A DNA stretch of 64,000 nucleotides, taken from positions 124,001 through 188,000 of the forward strand of contig JAPFFF010000013.1 in NCBI GenBank assembly GCA_039105265.1, written 5' to 3'. Each line of letters begins with the position of its first letter. Position 1 is the stretch's first letter. This DNA is from Tritrichomonas musculus (taxonomy: Eukaryota; Parabasalia; Tritrichomonadida; Tritrichomonadidae). The notes under the pieces are model-generated. The model was not told where the DNA came from, ran no database searches, and worked only from the letters and a program-made list of their open reading frames with translations. A program made the position numbers and the translations under genes. Positions 51,613 to 64,000 of the stretch are shown here, one piece after another.

Positions 51613-54600
51613 TCTAATTGAATGAATGAAAGTAATTGAATGAATGAAAGCAATTGAATGAATGAAATGATTGAATGAATGAAATGATTGAATGAGTAAA
51701 AGTAATTGAATGAATGAAAGTGATTGAATGAATGAAAGTGATTGAATGAATGAAAGTGATTGAATGAATGAAAGTGATTGAATGAATGAAATGATTGAAT
51801 GAATGAAATGATTGAATGAATGAAAGTGATTGAATGAATGAAAGTGATTGAATGAATGAAAGTGATTGAATGAGTAAAAGTGATTGAATGAATGAAAGTG
51901 ATTGAATGAATGAAAGTGATTGAATGAATGAAATGATTGAATGAATGAAAGTAATTGAATGAATGAAATGATTGAATGAATGAAAGTAATTGAATGAATG
52001 AAAGTGATTGAGTGAATGAAATGATTGAATGAATGAAATGATTGAATGAGTAAAAGTGATTGAATGAATGAAATGATTGAATGAATGAAAGTAATTGAAT
52101 GAATGAAAGTGATTGAGTGAATGAAATGATTGAATGAATGAAAGTGATTGAATGAATGAAAGTAATTGAATGAATGAAAGCAATTGAATGAATGAAATGA
52201 TTGAATGAATGAAATGATTGAATGAGTAAAAGTAATTGAATGAATGAAAGTGATTGAATGAATGAAAGTGATTGAATGAATGAAAGTAATTGAATGAATG
52301 AAAGTGATTGAATGAATGAAATGATTGAATGAATGAAATGATTGAATGAGTAAAAGTAATTGAATGAATGAAAGTGATTGAATGAATGAAAGTGATTGAA
52401 TGAATGAAAGTGATTGAATGAATGAAAGTGATTGAATGAATGAAATGATTGAATGAATGAAATGATTGAATGAATGAAAGTGATTGAATGAATGAAAGTG
52501 ATTGAATGAATGAAAGTGATTGAATGAGTAAAAGTGATTGAATGAATGAAAGTGATTGAATGAATGAAAGTGATTGAATGAATGAAATGATTGAATGAAT
52601 GAAAGTAATTGAATGAATGAAATGATTGAATGAATGAAAGTAATTGAATGAATGAAAGTGATTGAGTGAATGAAATGATTGAATGAATGAAATGATTGAA
52701 TGAGTAAAAGTGATTGAATGAATGAAATGATTGAATGAATGAAAGTAATTGAATGAATGAAAGTGATTGAGTGAATGAAATGATTGAATGAATGAAATGA
52801 TTGAGTGAATGAAAGTGATTGAATGAATGAAAGTAATTGAATGAATGAAAGCAATTGAATGAATGAAATGATTGAATGAATGAAATGATTGAATGAGTAA
52901 AAGTAATTGAATGAATGAAAGTGATTGAATGAATGAAAGTGATTGAATGAATGAAAGTAATTGAATGAATGAAAGCAATTGAATGAATGAAATGATTGAA
53001 TGAATGAAATGATTGAATGAGTAAAAGTAATTGAATGAATGAAAGTGATTGAATGAATGAAAGTGATTGAATGAATGAAAGTGATTGAATGAATGAAAGT
53101 GATTGAATGAATGAAATGATTGAATGAATGAAATGATTGAATGAATGAAAGTGATTGAATGAATGAAAGTGATTGAATGAATGAAAGTGATTGAATGAGT
53201 AAAAGTGATTGAATGAATGAAAGTGATTGAATGAATGAAAGTGATTGAATGAATGAAATGATTGAATGAATGAAAGTAATTGAATGAATGAAATGATTGA
53301 ATGAATGAAAGTAATTGAATGAATGAAATGATTGAATGAATGAAAGTGATTGAATGAGTAAAAGTGATTGAATGAATGAAAGCAATTGAATGAATGAAAT
53401 GATTGAATGAATGAAATGATTGAATGAGTAAAAGTAATTGAATGAATGAAAGCAATTGAATGAATGAAAGTGATTGAATGAATGAAAGTGATTGAATGAA
53501 TGAAAGTAATTGAATGAATGAAAGCAATTGAATGAATGAAATGATTGAATGAATGAAATGATTGAATGAGTAAAAGTAATTGAATGAATGAAAGTGATTG
53601 AATGAATGAAAGTGATTGAATGAATGAAAGTGATTGAATGAATGAAAGTGATTGAATGAATGAAATGATTGAATGAATGAAATGATTGAATGAATGAAAG
53701 TGATTGAATGAATGAAAGTGATTGAATGAATGAAAGTGATTGAATGAGTAAAAGTGATTGAATGAATGAAAGTGATTGAATGAATGAAAGTGATTGAATG
53801 AATGAAATGATTGAATGAATGAAAGTAATTGAATGAATGAAATGATTGAATGAATGAAAGTAATTGAATGAATGAAATGATTGAATGAATGAAAGTGATT
53901 GAATGAGTAAAAGTGATTGAATGAATGAAAGTGATTGAATGAGTAAAAGTGATTGAATGAATGAAAGTGATTGAATGAATGAAAGTGATTGAATGAATGA
54001 AATGATTGAATGAATGAAAGTAATTGAATGAATGAAATGATTGAATGAATGAAAGTAATTGAATGAATGAAAGTGATTGAGTGAATGAAATGATTGAATG
54101 AGTAAAAGTAATTGAATGAATGAAAGTGATTGAATGAATGAAATGATTGAATGAATGAAATGATTGAATGAGTAAAAGTAATTGAATGAATGAAAGTGAT
54201 TGAATGAATGAAAGTGATTGAATGAATGAAAGTGATTGAATGAATGAAAGTGATTGAATGAATGAAAGTGATTGAATGAATGAAAGTGATTGAATGAATG
54301 AAAGTGATTGAATGAATGAAAGTGATTGAATGAATGAAAGTGATTGAATGAGTAAAAGTGATTGAATGAATGAAAGTGATTGAATGAATGAAAGTGATTG
54401 AATGAATGAAATGATTGAATGAATGAAAGTAATTGAATGAATGAAATGATTGAATGAATGAAAGTAATTGAATGAATGAAAGTGATTGAGTGAATGAAAT
54501 GATTGAATGAATGAAATGATTGAATGAGTAAAAGTGATTGAATGAATGAAATGATTGAATGAATGAAAGTAATTGAATGAATGAAAGTGATTGAATGAAT

Positions 54601-57600
54601 GAAATGATTGAATGAATGAAAGTGATTGAATGAATGAAAATGATTGAATGAATGAAAGTGATTGAATGAATGAAATGATTGAATGAATGAAAGTAATTGA
54701 ATGAATGAAAGTGATTGAGTGAATGAAATGATTGAATGAATGAAAGTGATTGAATGAATGAAAGTGATTGAATGAATGAAATGATTGAATGAATGAAAGT
54801 GATTGAATGAATGAAAATGATTGAATGAGTAAAAGTGATTGAATGAATGAAATGATTGAATGAATGAAAGTAATTGAATGAATGAAAGTGATTGAGTGAA
54901 TGAAATGATTGAATGAATGAAAGTGATTGAATGAATGAAAGTAATTGAATGAATGAAAGCAATTGAATGAATGAAATGATTGAATGAATGAAATGATTGA
55001 ATGAGTAAAAGTAATTGAATGAATGAAAGTGATTGAATGAATGAAAGTGATTGAATGAATGAAAGTAATTGAATGAATGAAAGTGATTGAATGAATGAAA
55101 TGATTGAATGAATGAAATGATTGAATGAGTAAAAGTAATTGAATGAATGAAAGTGATTGAATGAATGAAAGTGATTGAATGAATGAAATGATTGAATGAA
55201 TGAAATGATTGAATGAGTAAAAGTAATTGAATGAATGAAAGTGATTGAATGAATGAAAGTGATTGAATGAATGAAAGTGATTGAATGAATGAAAGTGATT
55301 GAATGAATGAAATGATTGAATGAATGAAATGATTGAATGAATGAAAGTGATTGAATGAATGAAAGTGATTGAATGAATGAAAGTGATTGAATGAGTAAAA
55401 GTGATTGAATGAATGAAAGTGATTGAATGAATGAAAGTGATTGAATGAATGAAATGATTGAATGAATGAAAGTAATTGAATGAATGAAATGATTGAATGA
55501 ATGAAAGTAATTGAATGAATGAAAGTGATTGAGTGAATGAAATGATTGAATGAATGAAAGTAATTGAATGAATGAAAGTGATTGAATGAATGAAAGTGAT
55601 TGAATGAATGAAATGATTGAATGAATGAAATGATTGAATGAATGAAAGTGATTGAATGAATGAAATGATTGAATGAATGAAAGTGATTGAATGAATGAAA
55701 TGATTGAATGAATGAAAGTAATTGAATGAATGAAAGTGATTGAGTGAATGAAAGTGATTGAATGAATGAAATGATTGAATGAATGAAATGATTGAATGAA
55801 TGAAAGTGATTGAATGAATGAAAATGATTGAATGAATGAAAGTGATTGAATGAATGAAATGATTGAATGAATGAAAGTAATTGAATGAATGAAAGTGATT
55901 GAGTGAATGAAATGATTGAATGAATGAAAGTGATTGAATGAATGAAAGTGATTGAATGAATGAAATGATTGAATGAATGAAAGTGATTGAATGAATGAAA
56001 ATGATTGAATGAGTAAAAGTGATTGAATGAATGAAATGATTGAATGAATGAAAGTAATTGAATGAATGAAAGTGATTGAGTGAATGAAATGATTGAATGA
56101 ATGAAAGTGATTGAATGAATGAAAGTAATTGAATGAATGAAAGCAATTGAATGAATGAAATGATTGAATGAATGAAATGATTGAATGAGTAAAAGTAATT
56201 GAATGAATGAAAGTGATTGAATGAATGAAAGTGATTGAATGAATGAAAGTAATTGAATGAATGAAAGTGATTGAATGAATGAAATGATTGAATGAATGAA
56301 ATGATTGAATGAGTAAAAGTAATTGAATGAATGAAAGTGATTGAATGAATGAAAGTGATTGAATGAATGAAAGTGATTGAATGAATGAAAGTGATTGAAT
56401 GAATGAAATGATTGAATGAATGAAATGATTGAATGAATGAAAGTGATTGAATGAATGAAAGTGATTGAATGAATGAAAGTGATTGAATGAGTAAAAGTGA
56501 TTGAATGAATGAAAGTGATTGAATGAATGAAAGTGATTGAATGAATGAAATGATTGAATGAATGAAAGTAATTGAATGAATGAAATGATTGAATGAATGA
56601 AAGTAATTGAATGAATGAAAGTGATTGAGTGAATGAAATGATTGAATGAATGAAATGATTGAATGAGTAAAAGTGATTGAATGAATGAAATGATTGAATG
56701 AATGAAAGTAATTGAATGAATGAAAGTGATTGAGTGAATGAAATGATTGAATGAATGAAAGTGATTGAATGAATGAAAGTAATTGAATGAATGAAAGCAA
56801 TTGAATGAATGAAATGATTGAATGAATGAAATGATTGAATGAGTAAAAGTAATTGAATGAATGAAAGTGATTGAATGAATGAAAGTGATTGAATGAATGA
56901 AAGTAATTGAATGAATGAAAGCAATTGAATGAATGAAATGATTGAATGAATGAAATGATTGAATGAGTAAAAGTAATTGAATGAATGAAAGTGATTGAAT
57001 GAATGAAAGTGATTGAATGAATGAAAGTGATTGAATGAATGAAAGTGATTGAATGAATGAAATGATTGAATGAATGAAATGATTGAATGAATGAAAGTGA
57101 TTGAATGAATGAAAGTGATTGAATGAATGAAAGTGATTGAATGAGTAAAAGTGATTGAATGAATGAAAGTGATTGAATGAATGAAAGTGATTGAATGAAT
57201 GAAATGATTGAATGAATGAAAGTAATTGAATGAATGAAATGATTGAATGAATGAAAGTAATTGAATGAATGAAAGTGATTGAGTGAATGAAATGATTGAA
57301 TGAATGAAATGATTGAATGAATGAAAGTAATTGAATGAATGAAAGTGATTGAATGAATGAAATGATTGAATGAATGAAAGTGATTGAATGAATGAAAATG
57401 ATTGAATGAATGAAAGTGATTGAATGAATGAAAGTGATTGAATGAATGAAAGTGATTGAATGAATGAAAGTGATTGAATGAATGAAAGTGATTGAATGAA
57501 TGAAATGATTGAATGAATGAAATGATTGAATGAATGAAAATGATTGAATGAATGAAAATGATTGAATGAGTAAAAGTGATTGAATTAAAGCGAATGAAAG

Positions 57601-57613
57601 AATGAAAGTGATT
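51613..57613 (-). repeat. Right satellite array, ~340 units with higher-order structure
   Basis: The same 17/18-bp units as the left array, here GAATGAATGAAAGTGATT on the plus strand, for 6.0 kb. Variants (agtaaaagtaattgaatg, gaaagcaattgaatg, gtgattgagtgaatg) recur in fixed order, so blocks of roughly 300-550 bp are themselves repeated. Similar blocks start near 52370, 53030, 53580, 54170, 55220, 56320 and 56970. All three minus-strand frames lack stops for thousands of bases, purely because the unit contains none. Confidence 0.95.
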
Positions 57614-58618
57614 ACCTAGGGATAATTGAATATAATTGATTCAAATAAATTTTTTAATCAATCACATTCTTCTAATCAAATTAAATCTTCTAAATAATCA
57701 CATTCAAACAATTGCATTTTTTATAAATATCGAATTATTATAAACAATCAAGTTCATTCAATCATATTAATTGGATAATTTTCATTAGATTATAATATTT
57801 AATCATTTTCATTAAATTACAATAATTTATTTCTAAATATTTTTAAAATGTTAAATTTTTCATTAGAAAAAAGCTCAAAAAATTTATAATTTGATGAAAA
57901 GAAAAATAAATGAAAAAGAAGAACGTTTATTATTCGTTTACAATTTTGCAAAATTATTAAGTTTTTAGACATAAAAAAGAAAATAAAGAAACAATACTAC
58001 TATATTTTAAAGTTATACTATATATAGTGTAGATATAACATATTTTTGTCTCTGTTTTTTGAATAATTTTTTGAATATTCGTGAGAATTTTCAAAAATAG
58101 AAAGCGAATTACATAGTATTTGTAGTCATGAATATATGTAAAAAATGATAAAGAATATTAATTGAAGCAGTAAAACTTGGTACATAAGTAGACCCGTAAA
58201 AAAATTGATTATTCGTAATTAGACATCGATTTGAAAAACTGGTTTTTAGCTCATGTTGCTGAGAAAAATTAAGTTAAACTTGTTTTTCTACAATAAACCA
58301 GCGTTAAATACTTTTTTTCGAATGATTCTTGGTGAATTAAATTTTAATATGTCGAGCGAGTTGTTTACTTTTGCATAAAAATACTATCATTTGAACGTTC
58401 TCCTGTAGCTGATTCGAGATATATTTTTTTTAGATTTTTCCTGTGTACTTGTTGCAAAAGATAAAAAAATTGATAAAAAAAAATGATACTCATGAAATGT
58501 TTTTCTATTAAAATATGATACTAGAATTTTTTTTTCTATTAAAAAATGATACTTATTTTTTTTTAATTGAAAATTTTGATACTGGCCAGAAAAAAAGTGG
58601 AAATTTTGATATAGTCCC
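57614..58618 (-). repeat. Right terminal inverted repeat, outer unique part (1,005 bp)
   Basis: The mirror image of 46801-47805, of the same length, ending GATATAGTCCC at the outer edge. Confidence 0.9.
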
Positions 58619-58627
58619 ATTATTTAT
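58619..58627 (+). repeat. 9-bp target site duplication, right
   Basis: ATTATTTAT directly after the right terminus; identical to 46792-46800. Confidence 0.9.
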
Positions 58628-61600
58628 GATCGAAAAAAATATTTTCTAAACGTTAAAATTTAATTAAAAAAGTTACTTTTAAACGATTAAAAAATTATTA
58701 AAAAAATTAGCAAAAAACTATGTTTTTTAAAAGTATTTTTCATTTTCCACGATAAGACAAACTATAATTGAGAGGTCTGTTTCGTTTAAATTTATGCTGT
58801 ATGAATTTTTTTAAATAATTAGTATACTCTTCTCCCCCTACAAGTGGTAAAATAATATAAAAAAATTTTTTATTTATGAGTCTATGTTATTTTGTTGAAA
58901 TATAATTTACATATTTGGTAATTAGATTATTTTCATGTTAAAACAAGAAATTTATCCCAAACAAATGAATATGGATATGATTTTTTTAAAAAAATAAATT
59001 GAATTGATCATAAGATATCAGAAATTTCAATTGCATTTAAAAATTCAATAGAGTTGAAATAGTATTTTTTTTACAAAATTACAATAAAAAATTTATTGAT
59101 TTTGCAAAAAAAGTTCATTTATTTACTTTAAAAAAGCTGCAAAAAATATAATCCTCTTAGCTAGAATAATCCTTTATTTTTTTCAAATAATGGATTATTC
59201 AAATAAGATGTAAATAGATAAACACAATTGATATTTAATGAAAATTATTATGATAAATTAAAAATTTAAAAAATTATAAGAATATGTTTAATGAAACTCC
59301 GATATCCAAAAATGATTTTTGGAGAAATATATATATACCCATTTACTTAAAAAAAAAAAAAAAAAAATGCATAAATAGTTTATTGATCATTAGTTTATTA
59401 AGTTTAATATTCAAAAGATTATATACTTATTTATTTTTTAATTTTCCAATCAAAATTTCATTAAATGAATATAGGAATGTATAGGTATAAATAGAATTTT
59501 CATAAAAAAAAAACATGATATGAGATTTTCATTTTTACTGAAATTCTAATCGCAAAATTTAACTTAAACAATTGAAAGAAAAACGAAAAAAAGGATAGAA
59601 ATTTGTATTGATTTTTTTCAATAACAATTTAACTTAAACAAATTGTATTACTAACCATATTTTTTCTATATTTTCCTTTGGTAACTCTGATAATCATTTT
59701 ATAATTAAAAATATGTATTAAATGATTTCATTATTTGAGAAAATTTTCTCAAATAATCTTTTTGTCACTTTTTTCTATTGTTGTTGAAGTGGAAATTACA
59801 ATATCTTCTTAACCTTGCATAATATCATTAAAATTTTCCAAAATTAATCTCTACTTCATATGTAATTAGTTGAAAACAAATATTGCATTTAAAAATTCAA
59901 TAGAGTTGTAATTTTATAATATAATATTATATCCAAAAATGTTTTTTATTTTTCATGAAAATTAAACGATATTTTTAAAATAGTGAAATGTCAATTATAT
60001 AGTATCGAATTTTTTTTGAATTTTTTATATTCATATAATAATTCAGAATTCTTGTTTTGTTGTTGAGGTATTATTATATATATGTATTTATATAAAATCA
60101 TTATTATTTATCAAAAAATATATTTTGTAATCGATTTATTTTTAGCTGAATAAAATATTTCATTTTAAAAATTCATTTTATTTAAGTACAGATGAATTCA
60201 TATTAAGGAGAGAAAAATGAATAATATCCTTATTTTGTAAGATGTATGAATATTTTTATTTTTGAGTTGGTTGAGAAATTTCTATTAAAAAATAAATTTG
60301 GTTGAGAAATTGAAATGTCTACCATTGAAAAAAAAAATGAATGTCTTACTCAATTCCTTTTATTTTGAATTTATGATAAAATTTCGAATTAAAAATTTAT
60401 GAGAAATAAATGTATGGAATGTTTTTTGAAATACTTTTATCTTTTTATATAGTAAATATTGATCGGTATCATTGATTATTCATATCATACTTATGATGTA
60501 TTATATATATTTAACTTTATAGACCAATTAATTTTTTCTCATCAAAATGGAATATCTGCATGATACCATCATATATGTGCATTTATATTTGTTTAACATA
60601 TGTTTTATTGTTTTTGAATGCTAGTTTGTATTTTATATCACTTATTATTTCACTAATTATGAAGATATTATAAATTAAATTTTCGACTAAAAAAAATGTG
60701 ATTTTTCTGGAGAGATTGGTTTAACCGTTTAATATAATTTTCGGATATGTTATTATATAATAAAATTAATGGTTTTTTATCGAGGCAAAGAAACTTGATA
60801 TAGCCATTAAAAAAAGATAAAAATGTTTGAAAACCAAATCCTCTCAAATAAACGTCTATTTTATTTTAATATTCATTTTTTTGAATAAGCACGTTTTTTG
60901 GTTCTCACAAAAAATCTTGAATTTTCTGGAAAGACTGGAATAATATTACAAGCTCTAAACAATATATACCTTATAATATAAAATATAATGAGGTTTTACC
61001 GAGCCAATTAGGTTATATATGTTTCTATTTTAGGATATTTATGTTTACATAAATTTTTACATAAAAGTTCTTCAAATATTTTGTGAGTATAAAATTTGGA
61101 TTATTTATTTTTATCTTATTAAAACAATTTCTAAAATAGAATTTATATTAAATATATGATATAAATATGATATAATAAATATAAAATGAAACACAAAAAT
61201 TATTTACAAATAAATACATATATAATTATAAATCTCCAAATGCATTCAAAATTAAAAACTCATCCATAATTCAAAGGTATAAATATATTTTGATAAAGCA
61301 TTCATAAATAATTGTATGTGCTATTTTAATTTCTCATTATTAAAGAAAATAATGATAGATTTTTATTTTCTCAAATTATTGTATGTAATCATTCAATAAA
61401 ATTAATAACATTTTATTGAAATTAAAATCATAGTTTAAATTACCAATATCTTATTAAATTTTTCGAAACCTAAATTATAATTAATAATTATATATATAAC
61501 ATTTTATATTCATTCATATTTCCAATGTATAATAAATTTTTATTGATTTTCATAATGGATTACTTGAATCGTATTTTTGAATACTTAAACCTTGTTCAAA

Positions 61601-62525
61601 AAACATTACCTCCCTCTCAATTTAAAATAATCATATCTTTATATTTTAAATATGAATTATTTTTTTAAAATTTGATTAATATTATGATAATTATCTAATA
61701 TATTATTAATGAAGAATGATGCATTCAAATTGTTTAATAAAAAAGATAGAATGATTTAAAATTTGAAATGGAGGTAAAGTTTTTTGAACTCAGTTTAATA
61801 GTTTTTATTTATTCAATTTATATATTTTGCATATATCTCACAATAAAATTTAAATATAATATTTTGTGGCTATTATAATAATATAAAATTCCATATAAAA
61901 ACATATTATAAAATATGATGATTTAAAAACCACTAGTTATTTCTATTTCGTTTTTTTCGAGTTTCCATACATTTTGAGAAATAAAATCCTTTCTGAATTA
62001 TTGAATAATAAACTCTTAGTTTTTCAATTATTTCTGATAAAAATAAAAGAATTTCTATTTGTAAATATATTATTTACAATAAATTATTTAAAGAATTGGT
62101 GCTTTGAAACATATTATATTTAATAAGTGAATTGTAATTTTGCAAAAAAAATTGATTTTATTAAACAATTTAATTGCAATTGATAATATAATAATGGCTT
62201 TATCAAATATTCCTTATTAAAATCGAAACTCATGGATATTTCTAATGTGGATTGCAAAATTAATGTTATCAATTTGAAATATTTTTTTTTTGTGAAAATA
62301 TAAAAATATGTTCGAAAGAATAACATAAAATTATTTATATATATTGAAAATGTACAACATATAAAATTTTAATTTGATATAAAACCTTTGTATTGATTAA
62401 CAAGATTAATTAATTGAAAAAAATTGATTCTAACATACTAATATGATTAAAAATGCATCAATTCCATTAAAAAAATTTACTAGATTTAATTTTTCTGATA
62501 TGATATTACAAAACAATAGCATATA
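58628..62525. other. 3.9-kb gene-poor, very AT-rich stretch
   Basis: No credible gene. The phrase ttgcatttaaaaattcaatagagttg (26 bp) occurs at about 59031 and again at about 59883. Two blocks near 60690-60850 and 60905-61020 share the order ttttctggaRagaYtgg ... ggttttttaYcgagccaa and may be a degraded duplication. The 77-codon frame at 58387-58620 belongs to the MULE arm, not here. Confidence 0.5.
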
Positions 62526-63533
62526 TTATACAACTGATAAATTGTTCAAAAAATTGAAAATACCTTGATCCAAAGGCCAATCGATGGTGTCATTAGTTGG
62601 AAATAATGGCGGAAAGAACATTTTTTTATCCTTTTTAGCTTTTTCAGGCAATATTTCATAATTTTCATTTTTCAAATTATTATTAATATTCAGACCAAAA
62701 GATGGAACTTTTTTCGAATTATCATCCTCATTAAATAACAGTATAGATTTAATGGTACTATTTTTGCTGTTTGCTACTGGATTAATTGAAATTAAATTAT
62801 TATTATTAATGCAATCATTGATATTTTGGATAAAACAATCACCAGCATATTTATTCCCTTCATAATGCTTACAATTTGAAACATTATTAATACATTTTAA
62901 ATTTTGGAAGTCCATCGTTGAATCATGCCTTTGCTTGCTGACATAGGTGTACCACCTATTTTTAATATTATTTTCACTTCTTCCGTGGAAAAAATTTACA
63001 ATTTTATTCCAATGCTGCCCAAGTTCGTTTACTTTTTCTTCTAACAAATTATCTTCTTCTTTAGTCCAAGGCCCATTTGATAGAGAAGGATCAAGATAAT
63101 TGTGGAAACGATCTCTACATTGTCGTCCAGTTCTTCCTGGCATGGATAAAGCTATTCTGTCCCATTTTTTGGCACCTTGCCTGGCAATTAAATTGATAAG
63201 TTTCCGATCTTCCTCAGGGGTAAATTTTCGTTTATGGTTACGTACTAAATCTGAAGAAGATTCAATTGCAGATTTGGGAATTTTGGAATAATTGTCTGAT
63301 TTTGAACCATAAAAAGAAGATTGATTGCTACACTTATCCCTATATGTTGTAGCACTATTTTGGTTGCCTAATGAGGCATGATTATTAATTTTTTGATTAT
63401 TTCCATTTTCTATAGGAAAATGATGAAGTTCATTAATTCCTTGTGGAATTCTGGAGGGAATTGGAACATTAAATGCTAAAGAATTGTTATAGAATCCCAA
63501 ATTATGCTGATTCCACTCGGAGTTATTTTTCAT
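62526..63533 (-). CDS. R2R3-type Myb DNA-binding protein, 335 aa
   Basis: Two SANT/Myb repeats: residues 102-147 (FTPEEDRKLINLIARQGAKK, then W, ending CRDRFHNYLDP) and 153-200 (GPWTKEEDNLLEEKVNELGQ, then HW, ending IKNRWYTY). The recognition-helix phrases TGRQCRDRFHNYL and SENNIKNRWYT are typical of trichomonad Mybs, some of which bind initiator-region elements and drive transcription. The N-terminal 100 residues are N/S-rich and the C-terminal 130 are low-complexity with no known domain. The first tryptophan of repeat 1 is replaced by F (KRKFTPEED), a usual substitution. The frame is intact. No TCATT was found close to the ATG. Confidence 0.93.
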   Translation of the reverse strand: MKNNSEWNQHNLGFYNNSLAFNVPIPSRIPQGINELHHFPIENGNNQKINNHASLGNQNSATTYRDKCSNQSSFYGSKSDNYSKIPKSAIESSSDLVRNHKRKFTPEEDRKLINLIARQGAKKWDRIALSMPGRTGRQCRDRFHNYLDPSLSNGPWTKEEDNLLEEKVNELGQHWNKIVNFFHGRSENNIKNRWYTYVSKQRHDSTMDFQNLKCINNVSNCKHYEGNKYAGDCFIQNINDCINNNNLISINPVANSKNSTIKSILLFNEDDNSKKVPSFGLNINNNLKNENYEILPEKAKKDKKMFFPPLFPTNDTIDWPLDQGIFNFLNNLSVV

Positions 63534-64000
63534 TTTTCAAAAATAATTTTAATAAATTATTTTAATTCAATTTTTTTATAATTTTATTTTCTATTGAATT
63601 TTCTGATGGGTTAAAAAAATAAAAAAATGAAAAGTATTCAAAAATCAGATAAAGTGTATTCTTTCTTTTTCAAAAGCCGATATTTTTAAAATTCAGTGTT
63701 CATTGAAACGAATATTATTTTCAATTATTCATTTAGCACAAAGTTTTGTCCAATAAATGAATATATAATGCTTACTGATTATATTTTTTGGATTTGCAAA
63801 ATCTTGGTCAATCTTAATAATTCATCGGTAACTTCATATATCTGGGTTTTAATTTTGCTTTATTTAACTATATTTGATTTGAATTTTAAATAAACTTATG
63901 TATAGATTTTAGTCGCTTTGAAAATATTCTGAATTTCAACCCACATCACAATCAATTCAAATTCTCCATCCACTTTATCAAAAACTGGGATTTGATGAAA
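63534..64000. other. Spacer beyond the Myb gene to the window end
   Basis: AT-rich; a 65-codon open frame at about 63696-63893 (CPINEYIMLTDYIFW) has no recognisable feature. No gene can be supported. Confidence 0.35.

Larger units (their letters stand above)
46801..58618. mobile_element. 11.8-kb MULE-like (Mutator-type) DNA transposon, non-autonomous, Pack-MULE-like
   Basis: Both ends begin GGGACTATATCAAAATTTCC reading inward and lie between perfect 9-bp direct repeats ATTATTTAT. A 9-bp target duplication with long terminal inverted repeats is the hallmark of Mutator-like elements, which are known in Trichomonas. Each arm has a 1,005-bp outer part (46801-47805 and 57614-58618), near identical (the 77-codon frame in each is the same; one c/t difference was noticed), then a 17/18-bp satellite in mirror orientation. 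The core (about 49411-51612) has no recognisable transposase but a captured ankyrin gene start. Arm identity suggests recent transposition or gene conversion. Confidence 0.85.

Noticed and set aside
51586-56924. Very long minus-strand open frames (up to 1,771 codons) of HSFNHF / FIQSLS / FIHSIT repeats
   Set aside because: All three frames are open because the 17/18-bp satellite has no stop on that strand; no start signal, no other protein sequence, and mirror copies lie in the other arm. It is satellite DNA.
46801-58618. Polinton/Maverick interpretation, since these are abundant in Trichomonas and have long inverted ends
   Set aside because: The target duplication is 9 bp, not the 6 bp of Polintons, and the 2.2-kb core shows no polymerase, integrase or capsid-like gene.

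Overview
The window reads as nuclear DNA of a parabasalid protist, most like Tritrichomonas (T. foetus / T. musculus type). The evidence is: strongly AT-rich, mostly intronless genes; BspA-like leucine-rich repeats; DUF3447-type ankyrin proteins; kinases fused to Sel1 repeats; BTB-BACK-F5/8C and Tubby proteins; and TCATT-type initiator motifs 10-16 nt before many ATGs, as in trichomonads. tRNA genes are of eukaryotic type. The assignment is inference from gene content; no rRNA or marker gene is present.

Layout. 1-5.7 kb: 5' end of a cut-off gene, a 273-bp TA-flanked MITE and a BspA-like LRR gene. 5.7-10.8 kb: a small conserved-looking gene, then a graveyard of decayed genes (membrane beta-helix-like tail, DsbA-like thioredoxin fold, two ankyrin pieces) and tRNA-Thr. 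10.8-15 kb: a cluster of perfect hairpins and a large ankyrin locus whose C-terminal half is a dozen in-frame ankyrin modules separated by about 75-100 bp non-coding spacers. 16.6-20.2 kb: F5/8C copy 1, a BTB-BACK-F5/8C gene and a tetraspanin-like gene. 23.3-27.3 kb: tRNA-Ser placed directly in front of a kinase-Sel1 gene. 28.6-40.2 kb: a 1.7-2 kb inverted duplication carrying F5/8C copies 2 and 3 and a Sel1 relic, enclosing a multi-TM coiled-coil gene, a TKL kinase-Sel1 gene broken by one frameshift, and tRNA-Gly. 40.7-46.3 kb: CAMK-like kinase, Tubby-like gene, dead VIT-domain gene and a second mariner-type MITE.

46,801-58,618 is the most striking part: an 11.8-kb element with long terminal inverted repeats and a perfect 9-bp target duplication, as made by Mutator-like elements (MULEs). 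Each arm has an almost identical 1,005-bp outer part and then a 17/18-bp satellite, in mirror orientation in the two arms (about 1.6 kb left, 6.0 kb right). The 2.2-kb core has no recognisable transposase but holds the promoter and first 90 or so codons of an ankyrin gene, cut exactly where the right satellite starts: a Pack-MULE-like capture.

58.6-64 kb: a long gene-poor stretch, then an R2R3-type Myb gene. Each gene appears to have its own promoter; there are no operons. Kinases, Sel1/ankyrin/LRR scaffolds and a Myb factor suggest signalling families that expand and decay quickly under local duplication and transposon activity.
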